The notes: generated from the letters alone by a model not told the origin. Shown: positions 16,400 to 25,200, counted from the stretch's first letter. The stretch is 64,000 bases of DNA from Treponema_I sp045599005 (GCA_045599005.1 JAZRVF010000020.1:148185-212184), one strand, 5' to 3'. Numbers and translations: made by a program.

Positions 16400-16792
16400 G
16401 TGATTAAGAACATTGGTATTGGAACAGGAAGAAGAAAGACAGCTGTTGCACGCGTTTTCATCCGCGAAGGTAACGGAAAACTTACAGTAAACGGTAAAGC
16501 AATCGAAGATTACTTTGCAACTGCAGAACAGGTTCAGACTGTTAAACAGCCTCTGATGGTTACAGGCAGCGATGCAAAATACGACATTCTGATCAATGTA
16601 GTGGGCGGCGGTATGAACGGACAGGCTGGTGCTTGTCTCCATGGTATTGCACGTGCTCTTACACAGGTTGATCAGGCTAACTACGCATCACTCCATGCAA
16701 ACGGATATCTTACACGTGATAGCCGCATGGTTGAGCGCAAGAAGTACGGTCAGCGCGGTGCTCGCCGCAGATTCCAGTTCAGCAAACGCTAA
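16400..16792 (+). CDS. rpsI: 30S ribosomal protein S9
   Basis: 130-residue S9 ending in the conserved basic tail GARRRFQFSKR, which reaches the tRNA in the P site. The N-terminal GIGTGRRKTAVARVFI is diagnostic. The start codon is GTG, preceded by TAGGAG. It is the second gene of the rplM operon and is followed by a strong terminator. Confidence 0.98.
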   Translation: MIKNIGIGTGRRKTAVARVFIREGNGKLTVNGKAIEDYFATAEQVQTVKQPLMVTGSDAKYDILINVVGGGMNGQAGACLHGIARALTQVDQANYASLHANGYLTRDSRMVERKKYGQRGARRRFQFSKR

Positions 16793-16811
16793 TCTTTGCT
16801 TCCCTGGAAAA

Positions 16812-16863
16812 AAATGCACCTTTTTGTCAGACAGTTCTGCCGGACAAAGGGTGCTTTTTTTTT
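16812..16863 (+). terminator. Rho-independent terminator of rplM-rpsI
   Basis: Stem GCACC...TTTGTC (from 16816) with GACAAAGGGTGC (ending 16854), followed by a run of nine T (16855-16863). It lies 20 bases after the rpsI stop. Confidence 0.9.
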
Positions 16864-16927
16864 GCCACCCGGGCAAAGCCATGTCATCCTTGATGGCAGC
16901 AGTGGCTGTCACCTTGAGCAAAAAAAC

Positions 16928-16985
16928 ATTGTCATCCTGAGCAGTAAAAAACGATTTTTGTCGAAGGATCTGTTTCGAAGGATCC
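16928..16985. repeat. Family-A interspersed repeat unit
   Basis: GTCATCCTGAGCAGTAAAAAACG ... TTTTTGTCGAAGGATC type unit between the rpsI terminator and recX, with an extra GAAGGATC tail. It is one of the window-wide family-A repeats (AAAAAC-G-TTTTT palindrome in the centre). Confidence 0.75.
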
Positions 16986-17006
16986 GTTATTAAGGAATCT
17001 GTCATT

Positions 17007-17618
17007 ATGGAATACGAAATCATCAGTGCAAAAGCACTTTCTGCCACAAGTGCGGAATGCCGTTTCTCAAACAATGCCCTGTTTTATCTGCGCACTGATT
17101 ATCTTGTGCATACACCGGCAGAGCTGATCTACGCAGGAAGCGTCCTGAACCAGGAACAGTTTGACGACTGTATGCAGGCGGGTCTAGCTTATGCCGCGGA
17201 ACGTTGCGCAATGGAATATCTTAACCGCAGCGAACACAGCCGCAGCCAGCTCTATGCAAAGATGGCAAAGAAAGAGCATTCCCAGGAATCATGTAATCAG
17301 GCATTGGATTATCTTGAAAACTGCGGCTTTCTGGATGACGCCAGATTTGCCAGGGCTTTTCTGCGGAACCGTTCCATCGGCCACACGGAAGGACCTTCCC
17401 GGCTGCTTTCCGAACTGATGCAGCGTGGGGTGAAAAAAACGATCGCACAGGAAGCCGTTGACGAATTCTTTGAAGACAAGGACGAAGCTGAACTTTTGGA
17501 TAGAGCTGCAAAAAAACTCATCCGCACCGGGAAAAAGCCGGAGTCAATGCAAGCCGCACTGATCCGTCTCGGATTCAGTTCCAGGGAAATATCAGAATAT
17601 CTTAAGGAAAAAAGTTGA
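17007..17618 (+). CDS. recX: RecX regulatory protein
   Basis: 203-residue RecX, which binds RecA filaments and limits recombination in other bacteria. Three helical RecX repeats are visible: AMEYLNRSEHSRSQLYAKM near residue 68, ALDYLENCGFLDDARFARAF near 98 (the signature), and AAKKLIRTGKKPESMQAALI near 170. The N-terminus (about 60 residues) is longer and less conserved, as in many spirochaetes. recA is not in the window. The ribosome site is weak (AAGGA ten bases upstream). Confidence 0.9.
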   Translation: MEYEIISAKALSATSAECRFSNNALFYLRTDYLVHTPAELIYAGSVLNQEQFDDCMQAGLAYAAERCAMEYLNRSEHSRSQLYAKMAKKEHSQESCNQALDYLENCGFLDDARFARAFLRNRSIGHTEGPSRLLSELMQRGVKKTIAQEAVDEFFEDKDEAELLDRAAKKLIRTGKKPESMQAALIRLGFSSREISEYLKEKS

Positions 17619-17712
17619 GATTTTTGAGATATTTAATTTTTTTGTGGTAATATAGTGCATAAAAACGTAAAGAATGCTATTATAAACTTGTTGATATTTA
17701 CTTGAGGATTTT

Positions 17713-18312
17713 ATGGCGAAAGACGACAAGACAAATGTATATTCTGCCCTGGAAGTAGCAAAGATCTGCGGTGTCGTGAATCAGACGGCAATCAACTGGA
17801 TCCGTAACGGGTATCTGAAAGCTTTCAGTACACCGGGTGGACAGTACCGTGTTTATCTGGATGATCTTATTGATTTCATGAATCAGCGCAAAATGCGAAT
17901 TCCTCAGGATCTTCTTAATCTGGCTTCCGGCTCAGGTACTTTTTCAATTCTTATTGTAGATGATGACCGTGTTCTGAACACAATTCTTGCAAGATTCATT
18001 GAGCGGAATGTGGACAACACGACAATTTATCAGGCTTTTGACGGTTTTGAAGCCGGAAGTCAGCTTACAGACAAAAAGCCCGATCTTGTTCTTCTTGACC
18101 TTGATCTGCCCGGAATTGACGGTTTCAGTCTGTGCTCAAAGATCTCCAGTTCTGACACTTTCGGGAATCCCACAATTTTCATCATTACCGGACTTAACGA
18201 AGAAGGTATTGAAGAACGGCTTAAATCCATGGGTGCCTCCGAGTTTTTCCAGAAACCTCTCAATATGGTTGAGATTGCAGAAGCAATCAACAGAATAAAA
18301 GGCGCAAAATAA
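17713..18312 (+). CDS. HTH DNA-binding protein with C-terminal response-regulator receiver domain
   Basis: 199 residues with an unusual order: an N-terminal excisionase/MerR-like helix-turn-helix (YSALEVAKICGVVNQTAINW, residues 10-29, ending in a wing with STPGGQYRV) followed by a complete receiver domain from about residue 77. The receiver keeps its acidic cluster (VDDDR near 83), phosphoacceptor Asp129 (LLDLDLPG), Thr159 and Lys181, so phosphorylation is likely. Typical regulators have the receiver first. No histidine kinase is adjacent, so the input is unknown. The ATG follows TTGAGGA. Similar fusions appear in other treponemes as far as I recall. Confidence 0.85.
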   Translation: MAKDDKTNVYSALEVAKICGVVNQTAINWIRNGYLKAFSTPGGQYRVYLDDLIDFMNQRKMRIPQDLLNLASGSGTFSILIVDDDRVLNTILARFIERNVDNTTIYQAFDGFEAGSQLTDKKPDLVLLDLDLPGIDGFSLCSKISSSDTFGNPTIFIITGLNEEGIEERLKSMGASEFFQKPLNMVEIAEAINRIKGAK

Positions 18313-18364
18313 AAGACAGTTCCATGATGGTGGTTTGAGGACCTCAGCCACCGCTATGCTTTGA

Positions 18365-18800
18365 AAGATCCTTCGACAAAAAAACTTCGTTTTTATTGCT
18401 CAGGATGACAAAGTAGCTGAGCGGAACGAGCTTAGCGAATGCTAAGGCTTTGTCATGTTGAGCGGAACGAGCTTAGCGAATGCAAAGGCTTTGTCATGTT
18501 GATCGGAACGAGCTTAGCGAATGCGAAGGCTTTGTCATGTTGAGCGAAATGAACGCAGTGAATGCAGTCGAAACATCCGTCAACCCACCCGAAGTGTTTC
18601 CCGAAAGGTTTCTTCGACAAAAAAAACTTCGTTTTTATTGCTCAGGATGACAAAGTGGTTGAGCGAAATGAACGTAGCGAATGCTAAGGCTTTGTCATGC
18701 TGAGCGGAACGATCTTAGCGAATGCTAAGGCTTTGTCATGTTGAGCGAAATGAACGCAGTGAATGCAGTCGAAACATCCGCTCAACCCCCGTAATGCTTG
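18365..18800. repeat. Repeat cluster, families A and B
   Basis: The 553-base gap between the HTH-receiver gene and galK is almost entirely repeats. Family-A units lie at about 18367-18410 and 18610-18655. Family-B units (TTGTCATGTTGAGCG with GAACGAGCTTAGCGAATG or GAACGCAGTGAATGCAGTCG) run in near-tandem from about 18415 to 18580 and 18660 to 18778. Several near-identical 60-bp copies suggest recent local duplication. Confidence 0.85.
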
Positions 18801-18865
18801 CCAAGGATTCTTTGCAGCCACCCGGAATGACAGACTTGCTTCACTCCGGATGTAAGGAAACGTTT

Positions 18866-20164
18866 TTACACTTCCACGGAGCCTGCGCTGCGGATTCCCA
18901 TCTTGTATACCGGGCTCCGTTTGCCGCTTGACCTGTCATAACCCAGAAGTTTTTCCATCATTTCTGTGTATTCGGCAACCAGTTCGTCCGGGATGAAAGC
19001 CTGGATCACGCCTGCAAAACCGCCTCCATGCACACGACAGCCGCATGGTTTTGCTCCTGCTCCCGAATGCTTCCTGATAAAATGCTCAGTGGCGGCAAGA
19101 CAGACTGCAATGGGCTGCTCGTCGGAAACTGAAGGCACGCAGATGTTCTGAAGCCACTTCCAGGATGAATTTCCGCTGTCTGTAAGCGCGTGGAGAAATC
19201 CTGCGAAGTCTCCGGATTCAAGGGCGGCAACTTCTGTATCAACGCGGTCGTTCTCTTCAAAGAAGTGGAAGGCACGCATCAAAGCCCTGTCTCCGCAGGC
19301 GGCCCGCACCTGAACTGCTTTTTCCGCAACCTGTTCAAAGGTGAGGCCGCGCAATGTTTCCTGACCGAAAAATTTAGCCACACTTTTCATTTCCGCTGGG
19401 ATTGATGAGTATTCTGCACTCAGATCCGCGTGGCCTTTGCCGGTGTTCACAATCATCATGCTGTAACCGGATGCGGCAAAGTCAAAGCTGATTTTACGGG
19501 TGGCAGGGTTTACCGGGTCTGCGAAGTCGATTGTTGCCATTCCGCCGGTTGCACATGCTGTCTGGTCCAGAAGCCCGCTTGCCTTGTCCCAGTATCTGTT
19601 TTCCGCAAACTGACCGATTGTGGCCAGCACACTTACAGGAAGTTTTCCTTCATTATAGATACAGTTCATGATTGTGCAGATCATCATCTCAAAAGAAGCT
19701 GATGATGAGACACCGGCGGAAGAGATCACGTCGCTTGTAAAACAGGCTTTGAATCCGCCGGTTGCGTAACCTTTTTCTTTGAAGCCCTGGATCATTCCGC
19801 GTACCAGTGCGATGGAACCTGTCTCGCCCGGAATTCTTGCAGACTGGTCGATGGCGACTGAATAATCCTCGTTGTATGTGATGTCGTAAATGTGGACGGT
19901 ATTGTCGTCTGTTGCTTCCACAGCACCTATGCAGTCAAGGTTGATGCTTGCGGCAAGGACTTTTCCAAGATTGTGGTCTGTGTGGTTTCCACCGATTTCT
20001 GTGCGACCCGGTGAAGAAAAAAGCCTGAGTCTGTCTGACGGTGTTCCAAAGCGTGCGCTGTAGGCGTCAATCAGTTTTGCAAATCGTTTTTTCTGTGCTG
20101 ATATAACTGCCGGATCTGATCCGTAAACTTTTTCCAATCTTTTCTGTTCATCTGATAAATTCAT
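18866..20164 (-). CDS. galK: Galactokinase
   Basis: GHMP-family kinase phosphorylating galactose to galactose-1-phosphate, first step of the Leloir pathway. The galactokinase signature GRTEIGGNHTDHNLG lies near residue 48, the ATP-binding motif SSAGVSSSASFEMM near 146, and the C-terminal GHMP motif GCRVHGGGFAGVIQAF near 386. The reading frame extends upstream into a repeat, but ATG at 20164 follows AGGGGG and begins directly before MNLSDEQ, giving 432 residues. galT and galE are not adjacent. With the alpha-galactosidase at 5173 it suggests use of galactosides. Confidence 0.93.
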   Translation of the reverse strand: MNLSDEQKRLEKVYGSDPAVISAQKKRFAKLIDAYSARFGTPSDRLRLFSSPGRTEIGGNHTDHNLGKVLAASINLDCIGAVEATDDNTVHIYDITYNEDYSVAIDQSARIPGETGSIALVRGMIQGFKEKGYATGGFKACFTSDVISSAGVSSSASFEMMICTIMNCIYNEGKLPVSVLATIGQFAENRYWDKASGLLDQTACATGGMATIDFADPVNPATRKISFDFAASGYSMMIVNTGKGHADLSAEYSSIPAEMKSVAKFFGQETLRGLTFEQVAEKAVQVRAACGDRALMRAFHFFEENDRVDTEVAALESGDFAGFLHALTDSGNSSWKWLQNICVPSVSDEQPIAVCLAATEHFIRKHSGAGAKPCGCRVHGGGFAGVIQAFIPDELVAEYTEMMEKLLGYDRSSGKRSPVYKMGIRSAGSVEV

Positions 20165-20277
20165 TTTTCCCCCTGAGGCAAAGCCTGATTTCTTCAGTTT
20201 AATGGGATTTTTCTGCTGATGCAATTCAAGAATTTTGGATTTTTTATCCAGTTTTATTGATTGTTCCCGGCAAACAA

Positions 20278-20575
20278 CTGTGTCATCCTGAGCAAACAAG
20301 TGCGTCATCCCGTGCAGACATGCCTGTCATCCTGAGCAGTAAAAAACGAGTTTTTTGTCGAAGGATCTCTGTCATGCCTGTCATCCTGAGCAAACAACTG
20401 TGTCATCCCGAGCAGACATGCCTGTCATCCTGAGCAGTAAAAAACGAGTTTTTTGTCGAAGGATCTCTGTCATGCCTGTCAACCCGAACAAACAACTGTG
20501 TCATCCTGAACAAACAAGTGTGTCATCCGGAGCGCTAAAAACAAGTTTTTTGTCGAAGGATCTTCTAATGCGGAC
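20278..20575. repeat. Repeat cluster, mainly family A
   Basis: Fills the gap between galK and the porin terminator. Family-A units (GTCATCCTGAGCAGTAAAAAACG ... GTCGAAGGATCTCTGTCATG type) occur near 20325-20370, 20425-20470 and 20520-20563. Short links such as AAACAACTGTGTCATCC alternate between them. The last unit (20511-20563) is part of the inverted repeat shared with 23386-23444. Confidence 0.85.
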
Positions 20576-20607
20576 AAAAAAAAGGGCCACCCCTTCAGGT
20601 GACCCTT
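20576..20607 (-). terminator. Terminator of porin A
   Basis: Stem AAGGGTCACC / GGGTGGCCCTT on the minus strand with a TGAA-containing loop and a run of T. It is nearly identical to the porin B terminator at 23348-23379. Confidence 0.9.
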
Positions 20608-20636
20608 ATCAAGTATGCTTGTTAAATCAGCTTAGA

Positions 20637-21818
20637 TTAGAAAGCGATTTTGCAAGTAAGGTCGATTTTACCTTTTACATTCTTGATGTCAGCTGTTTCA
20701 TAGTCAACAAAGAATGTTGTGAAAGGAACGAATCCTGAGCATTCAACACCAGCTTTGACTGCTGTTGTATCAGCATCCAGATTGATCTGTGCACCAGCTT
20801 TAGGTGTAACTTTTCCTTCACCTACAGCAAGAGCGTATTTTGCTTCAGCAATTACTGTACCTTTTTTGTTCTTCAGGTCATCGTTTGCGTAAGAAGCACC
20901 GAATGTCAGGTTGTCAACCAGTGTTGCTGAGTCCCAGATACCTGCTGTCAGGTCAACTGTGTCTCCAACGATAAGAGCAGCTACAGAAGCACCGTTTGAT
21001 ACTTTTGGGTCGATGAAGTAGATCTTTGTATCCTGGTTTTCATTTTTGTTCCAGCCGAAAAGAAGAGCAGCCATGATTTTTGTTTCTGCTTTTGCTTTTG
21101 TCATGTCATAAGAAATACCAGCCTGGGGTTTGATGTAGAATACATCTGTCAGAGCCATTTCGTATGCAGCTTTTCCGAAAATTGCAACATCGTCTGTGTC
21201 TGTGTCTGTGTTGATATCCATTGCAACACCTGCATTCAGTGTCAGGTTATCAATTGCTTTAACGTCAGCCTGGAAAGCCATTGCATATTTGTTTTTATAT
21301 CCCTGTGCTGAGCGGATGTCCAATTCGAAGTTTGCAATTCCGTCAAGGTCAAGACCGAGTGTTACACCGTCTGTAGCGTTGTCACCAACAGCAGCAATTT
21401 TGTAAACACCTTCGTCAGAGTGTACAGCCATTACAGGAGCAATGTCTCCAACCTGTGTATTGCCTGCGAGGATACCGATATATGCGGGACCAACGTGCAG
21501 TTTTGCAGTTTTTACATCAACAGAACTACTATCTCCAATACCTTCTTTGCCACCTTTGAGTTCGGCGCCTTCAATCTTGATTTCTCCCCAGATATCTGCG
21601 TCACTTGAAGTTGCTTTGTCACCTTTTGCAAACAAAGTAAACTCAAGGTCTTCTGTTGTACTGTTTGTAAAACCGGTTTTGTTTGTGTCAAGATCAACAC
21701 CCCATTTTACAGATGCTGAACCAGAAAATGTTGCAACACCAACATTTGCTGCAGGTTCTGCAGCGAAAACACTTGTGATCAGTGCTGCTGCTGCCATAAT
21801 TGCGAGAAATTTTTTCAT
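20637..21818 (-). CDS. Outer-membrane porin, Tpr/Msp-like (porin A)
   Basis: 393-residue predicted outer-membrane beta-barrel, divergent paralogue of porin B. Signal peptide MKKFLAIMAAAALITSVFA, then alternating polar/hydrophobic strands and a C-terminal Phe (LTCKIAF), the usual barrel end signal. The strand SVKWGVDLDTNKTGF near residue 37 recalls the WGVDL...TGF motif of treponemal Tpr/major sheath proteins; that link is an inference. It shares long blocks with porin B (GLDLDGIANFELDIRSA, YEMALTDVFYIKPQ, VKAGVECSGFVPFTTF). The ATG at 21818 follows GGGAGGA. Likely role: abundant diffusion channel. Confidence 0.8.
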   Translation of the reverse strand: MKKFLAIMAAAALITSVFAAEPAANVGVATFSGSASVKWGVDLDTNKTGFTNSTTEDLEFTLFAKGDKATSSDADIWGEIKIEGAELKGGKEGIGDSSSVDVKTAKLHVGPAYIGILAGNTQVGDIAPVMAVHSDEGVYKIAAVGDNATDGVTLGLDLDGIANFELDIRSAQGYKNKYAMAFQADVKAIDNLTLNAGVAMDINTDTDTDDVAIFGKAAYEMALTDVFYIKPQAGISYDMTKAKAETKIMAALLFGWNKNENQDTKIYFIDPKVSNGASVAALIVGDTVDLTAGIWDSATLVDNLTFGASYANDDLKNKKGTVIAEAKYALAVGEGKVTPKAGAQINLDADTTAVKAGVECSGFVPFTTFFVDYETADIKNVKGKIDLTCKIAF

Positions 21819-22127
21819 TTAAGAAAATCCTCCCTTTTTTTTGTATACTTTTCGGGAGTTTCTGCCGATAAAATTTTCACCGTGAGGTGGATTGAAGGAC
21901 AAATCAGATTGACATTATTGCAAAAAAAGTCATTTTGGTTTAAAATCAAAGAAGCCTTATGGAATATAGCATAAACGGATTTCTATCGTTATGGAATCTT
22001 AAGATAACCTTAAAATTTTGTTGACGAATGGAAATTTGCGTGTTATGCTTGTGCAAAAGAAAACGAATACCAGTTAAAAAAACCGTTGGTTTGGTATCGT
22101 TCAAAAGTTAAGGAGGATTCTTTTATT
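21819..22127. promoter_or_regulatory. Divergent control region of the porin pair; promoter of porin B at 22021-22049
   Basis: For porin B, TTGACG (22021-22026), 17 bp, TATGCT (22044-22049) is a reasonable promoter, giving a leader of about 70 bases that ends in AAGGAGG (22110-22116). For porin A, TATACA near 21848 on the minus strand may be the -10, but no good -35 is visible. The region is AT-rich; no dyad shared with the recombinase gene was found. Confidence 0.55.
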
Positions 22128-23318
22128 ATGAAAAAGATTCTTGGAATTGTTTTGGCAATGGCTATGGTAGCATCTGTATTTGCTGCTGAACCCGTTGCAA
22201 ATCTGAGCGTTACAGAATTCACAGGTAACGCAAGTGTAACATGGGGTGTTGATCTTGACGCAAGCAAGACTGGTTTCGAGAACGCTGCAACAGCTTCTTT
22301 GAAATTGAACATCATTGACGGTGGTTCAAAAGCAACAGCAAGCGATGCTGATGTTTGGGGCGAAATCGCAATCAAAACAGACGGTGATACTTTTGAAAAA
22401 GCAGAAAACGGTGCACTTCCTGCTTCACCTGCTGTAACTGTAAAAGTTGACTATGCAAAACTGCACGTTGGTCCTGCATATATCGGAATCACAAGTGGTA
22501 ACACAAAAGTTGGCGGAATCAAGGTTGTTTCTGCAACAGCAAACGAATCAATCGCAGCAGATGAAGTAGCAGCTGTTGAAGACCACTCACAGGGTATTAC
22601 ACTGGGTCTGGATCTTGATGGTGTTGCAAACTTTACAGTTGATTTCCGCTCAGCAAAAGCTGGTGAGTCAAAATATTCTAACAACTATGGTCTGGCTGCA
22701 GAAGTTGACGTAAAAGCTGTTGAAAACCTGACACTGGTTGGTGGTGTTTCTGTAGACTTTGACAATATCTCCAAAATTGCTGCTGGTGTAAAAGCTGCTT
22801 ACGAAATGGCTCTTACAGACGTATTCTATATCAAACCCCAGGTTGGTTACACATACAACGACGGTGCAAACGCAGTTGCCGGTGGACTTCTCTTCGGATG
22901 GAACAAAGCTGAAGCTCAGGACACAAACATCTACTTTATCAACAAGAAAGTAGCAAACGGTGCTTCTGCTGAAGTACTTTACGAAAATGACAAAGTAAAA
23001 CTTAACGCAGGTATCTGGGACTCAGCAACACTGATCGACAACCTGACATTCGGTGCAGAATTCACTGCAGCTGATGTAAAAGCAGCAGACAAAGGAACAG
23101 TTATTGCTGAAGCAAAATATGTTGCTGCTGTAGGTGATGGAAAAGTTACACCTAAAGCTGGTGTAAAAGTTGATTTGGGTACAAAAGTTACAGCAGTCAA
23201 AGCTGGTGTTGAATGTGCAGGATTCGTTCCTTTCACAACATTCTCTGTTGACTATGCAACAGCTGACATCAAGAATGTAAAAGGTACAATCGACCTGACA
23301 TGCCAAATCGCTTTCTAA
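22128..23318 (+). CDS. Outer-membrane porin, Tpr/Msp-like (porin B)
   Basis: 396-residue paralogue of porin A, on the opposite strand. Signal peptide MKKILGIVLAMAMVASVFA, tract VTWGVDLDASKTGF near residue 37, and C-terminal LTCQIAF. The start at 22128 is preceded by AAGGAGG (11-base spacing); the longer frame from 22086 is not needed. The central loops differ from porin A (for instance residues 85-105 and 135-150), while barrel strands and the last 70 residues are nearly the same. This fits paralogues with variable surface loops. The shared 3' ends suggest gene conversion or inversion between them. Confidence 0.8.
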   Translation: MKKILGIVLAMAMVASVFAAEPVANLSVTEFTGNASVTWGVDLDASKTGFENAATASLKLNIIDGGSKATASDADVWGEIAIKTDGDTFEKAENGALPASPAVTVKVDYAKLHVGPAYIGITSGNTKVGGIKVVSATANESIAADEVAAVEDHSQGITLGLDLDGVANFTVDFRSAKAGESKYSNNYGLAAEVDVKAVENLTLVGGVSVDFDNISKIAAGVKAAYEMALTDVFYIKPQVGYTYNDGANAVAGGLLFGWNKAEAQDTNIYFINKKVANGASAEVLYENDKVKLNAGIWDSATLIDNLTFGAEFTAADVKAADKGTVIAEAKYVAAVGDGKVTPKAGVKVDLGTKVTAVKAGVECAGFVPFTTFSVDYATADIKNVKGTIDLTCQIAF

Positions 23319-23347
23319 TCTAAGCTGATTTAACAAGCATACTTGAT

Positions 23348-23379
23348 AAGGGTCACCTGAAGGGGTGACCCTTTTTTTT
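23348..23379 (+). terminator. Terminator of porin B
   Basis: Perfect stem AAGGGTCACC (23348-23357) with GGTGACCCTT (23364-23373) and a run of eight T. Counterpart of 20576-20607. Confidence 0.93.
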
Positions 23380-23385
23380 GTCCGC

Positions 23386-23480
23386 ATTAGAAGATCCTTC
23401 GACAAAAAACTTGTTTTTAGCGCTCCGGATGACACACTTGTTTGCTCATGATGAGGCACTTGTTTGCTCGGGATGACATT
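23386..23480. repeat. Family-A repeat, right arm of the porin inverted repeat
   Basis: GATCCTTCGACAAAAAACTT ... CGCTCCGGATGACACACTTG unit continuing the identity with 20511-20575 (inverted) up to about 23444, then diverging. Confidence 0.8.
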
Positions 23481-23496
23481 GTGGGTGGCTCAGGGT

Positions 23497-24108
23497 TCAC
23501 TCTTCGGGAGGTATTGCAGAAATGCGGCGTAGATGAGAATAAAGGGTGCCGGTGGAGCAGTGGAGGCGGCGGGCAATTTCCGCTTTTGAAAGTCCCTGGG
23601 AAAGCCAGCGTAGAATCTTTGCGGAATGCTGGTCAAGTTTGTAAACTCCGTTCGGTTTACCTTTCGGCCGGCCAAGTCTGACACCCTCCGCTTTCTTGCG
23701 GCTTAATGCGGACTTTGTGCGCTCACTTATTAGAGTCCGTTCAATTTCTGCGCTCAGTCCGAAAGAAAATGCCAGAACCTTGCTCAGAATATTGTCACCC
23801 AGACGGTAATTGTCTTTGATTGTCCAGACACGGACATCTTTGTCCATCAGCTGGTTAAGTATGCTCATGATCATGAACAGGTTGCGCCCAAGACGGGAAA
23901 TCTCGGAGCAGATGATTGTGTCCCCGGGTCTGCTCCTGTCAAGAAGTCGTCCCAGTTTCCGCATTTTTGGTGATTTTGTGCCGCTGATTGTCTCTTCTAC
24001 CCAGGAATCTACAATAATGTGCTCTGTGCGGCAGAATTCCTGGATCAGAAAACGCTGGTTCTCTACTGTCTGTTTGTCTGTGCTTACGCGAATGTAACCG
24101 TATATCAT
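23497..24108 (-). CDS. Serine recombinase (Hin/resolvase family)
   Basis: 203-residue small serine recombinase that would cut and rejoin DNA at short dyad sites. The N-terminal catalytic domain starts MIYGYIRVSTDKQ with nucleophile Ser9, followed by the conserved LDRSRPGDTIICSEISRLGRN segment (arginines near 60 and 71). The E-helix is followed by a C-terminal helix-turn-helix (SKAEIARRLHCSTGTLYSHL near 175). It ends 178 bases from porin B and sits beside the inverted-repeat-flanked porin pair. No terminal repeats of a transposon and no obvious crossover site were found. The start is ATG at 24108 without Shine-Dalgarno; TACTAT lies eight bases upstream. Confidence 0.9.
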   Translation of the reverse strand: MIYGYIRVSTDKQTVENQRFLIQEFCRTEHIIVDSWVEETISGTKSPKMRKLGRLLDRSRPGDTIICSEISRLGRNLFMIMSILNQLMDKDVRVWTIKDNYRLGDNILSKVLAFSFGLSAEIERTLISERTKSALSRKKAEGVRLGRPKGKPNGVYKLDQHSAKILRWLSQGLSKAEIARRLHCSTGTLYSHLRRISAIPPEE

Positions 24109-24169
24109 AATATGAAATAGTATTAAAAAGGGAGTTGTATAACACTGTCATTGAACGGGCGGAAATTCG

Positions 24170-24325
24170 TAAAGATGTTTCGACTTCGCTCAACATGACA
24201 TAGGTGGACACATCACTTTGTTCGCTGCGCTCAACATGACAAGCAATCAGTGTTCACTTTGTTCACTTCGCTCAACATGACATGGGTGGACACATCACTT
24301 TGTTCGCTGCGCTCAACATGACATG
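24170..24325. repeat. Family-B repeat cluster
   Basis: Three units ending CGCTCAACATGACA, with GATGTTTCGACTTCGCTCAA near 24176 and a repeated GGGTGGACACATCACTTTGT link (24206, 24287). It fills the gap between the recombinase and the SUMF1-like gene. Confidence 0.8.
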
Positions 24326-24424
24326 TTGTTTTTTTTTGAGTAATGACTTTTTTGTGCTGAAATTCGTCGTAAAATATCCTTTTTTTTTCATTCAGTGATG
24401 ATATAATCAGGAAACGAGGGAAAA

Positions 24425-25192
24425 ATGAAAAAAATTGTAGTGTGTCTTTTATTGGTGATCTGTTCAGGGATGGTCTTTGCATCCGCTCTGCAGAATTCTC
24501 CCATGATTTCAATTGTTCCGGCTGGAGAGAAAATGCGTCTGAAAGATTTTGCCGGAATTGAAGGCACTTTTGTACTGGACGCCTACGAAATCGCAAAATT
24601 CGAAACAACTCAGGATCTGTACATAGAAGTGATGGGAGAAAATCCTTCCTATTTTAAGGGAGAAAATCACCCTGTAGAATCTGTTAACTGGTTTGAGGCT
24701 GTGATCTTCTGCAATGAGCTTACAAAAAAGACAATGACCGAGGCTGACTGCTGTTATACTTTGTCCGGGATTATCTATGACAAAAAGGGCCGGATTTTTT
24801 ATGCGGATGTAGTCTGGGACAAGTCAAAAAAAGGATTCCGTCTTCCTACAGAGGCTGAGTGGGAATTTGCTGCCAGAGGCGGTCAGATGGGCGGGAAGAA
24901 TTTTGTTTACGCTGGTTCAGACTTACTTGATGAAGTTGCCTGGTATGACCCTAATTCAGGAAGAAGTCATCATGAAGTCGGGTTGAAGATGGCAAATACT
25001 GCCAGATTGTTCGATATGAGCGGCAATGTCTGGGAATGGTGCTGGGATCTGTACAAGAACACTTCAATGCGTGTGGGACGCGGCGGCTGCTGGCATGATC
25101 TGGATTATCTGTGTGCCGTTGATTACCGCCGTTATTCAAATCCTGAGAATGCCGGAAACATGCTTGGCTTCCGGCTCGCAAGGAGTCTGTAA
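24425..25192 (+). CDS. SUMF1/EgtB-type (formylglycine-generating-like) domain protein, exported
   Basis: 255-residue exported protein with signal peptide MKKIVVCLLLVICSGMVFA. The rest is one FGE-sulfatase domain: KFETTQDLYIEVMGENPSYF near residue 58, the core RLPTEAEWEFAARGG near 140, MSGNVWEWCWD near 198, and GFRLARSL at the end. Of the two catalytic Cys of true formylglycine-generating enzymes only one (in LDYLCAVDYRR) has a plausible partner position, so sulfatase activation is doubtful; many such proteins have other or unknown roles. GAGGG precedes the ATG, and TATAAT lies at 24402-24407. Confidence 0.8.
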   Translation: MKKIVVCLLLVICSGMVFASALQNSPMISIVPAGEKMRLKDFAGIEGTFVLDAYEIAKFETTQDLYIEVMGENPSYFKGENHPVESVNWFEAVIFCNELTKKTMTEADCCYTLSGIIYDKKGRIFYADVVWDKSKKGFRLPTEAEWEFAARGGQMGGKNFVYAGSDLLDEVAWYDPNSGRSHHEVGLKMANTARLFDMSGNVWEWCWDLYKNTSMRVGRGGCWHDLDYLCAVDYRRYSNPENAGNMLGFRLARSL

Positions 25193-25200
25193 ACGAATCC

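Noticed and set aside
23497..24108. Recombinase as part of an insertion sequence or IS607-type element
   Set aside because: No TnpB-like gene, no terminal inverted repeats and no target duplication were seen around it.
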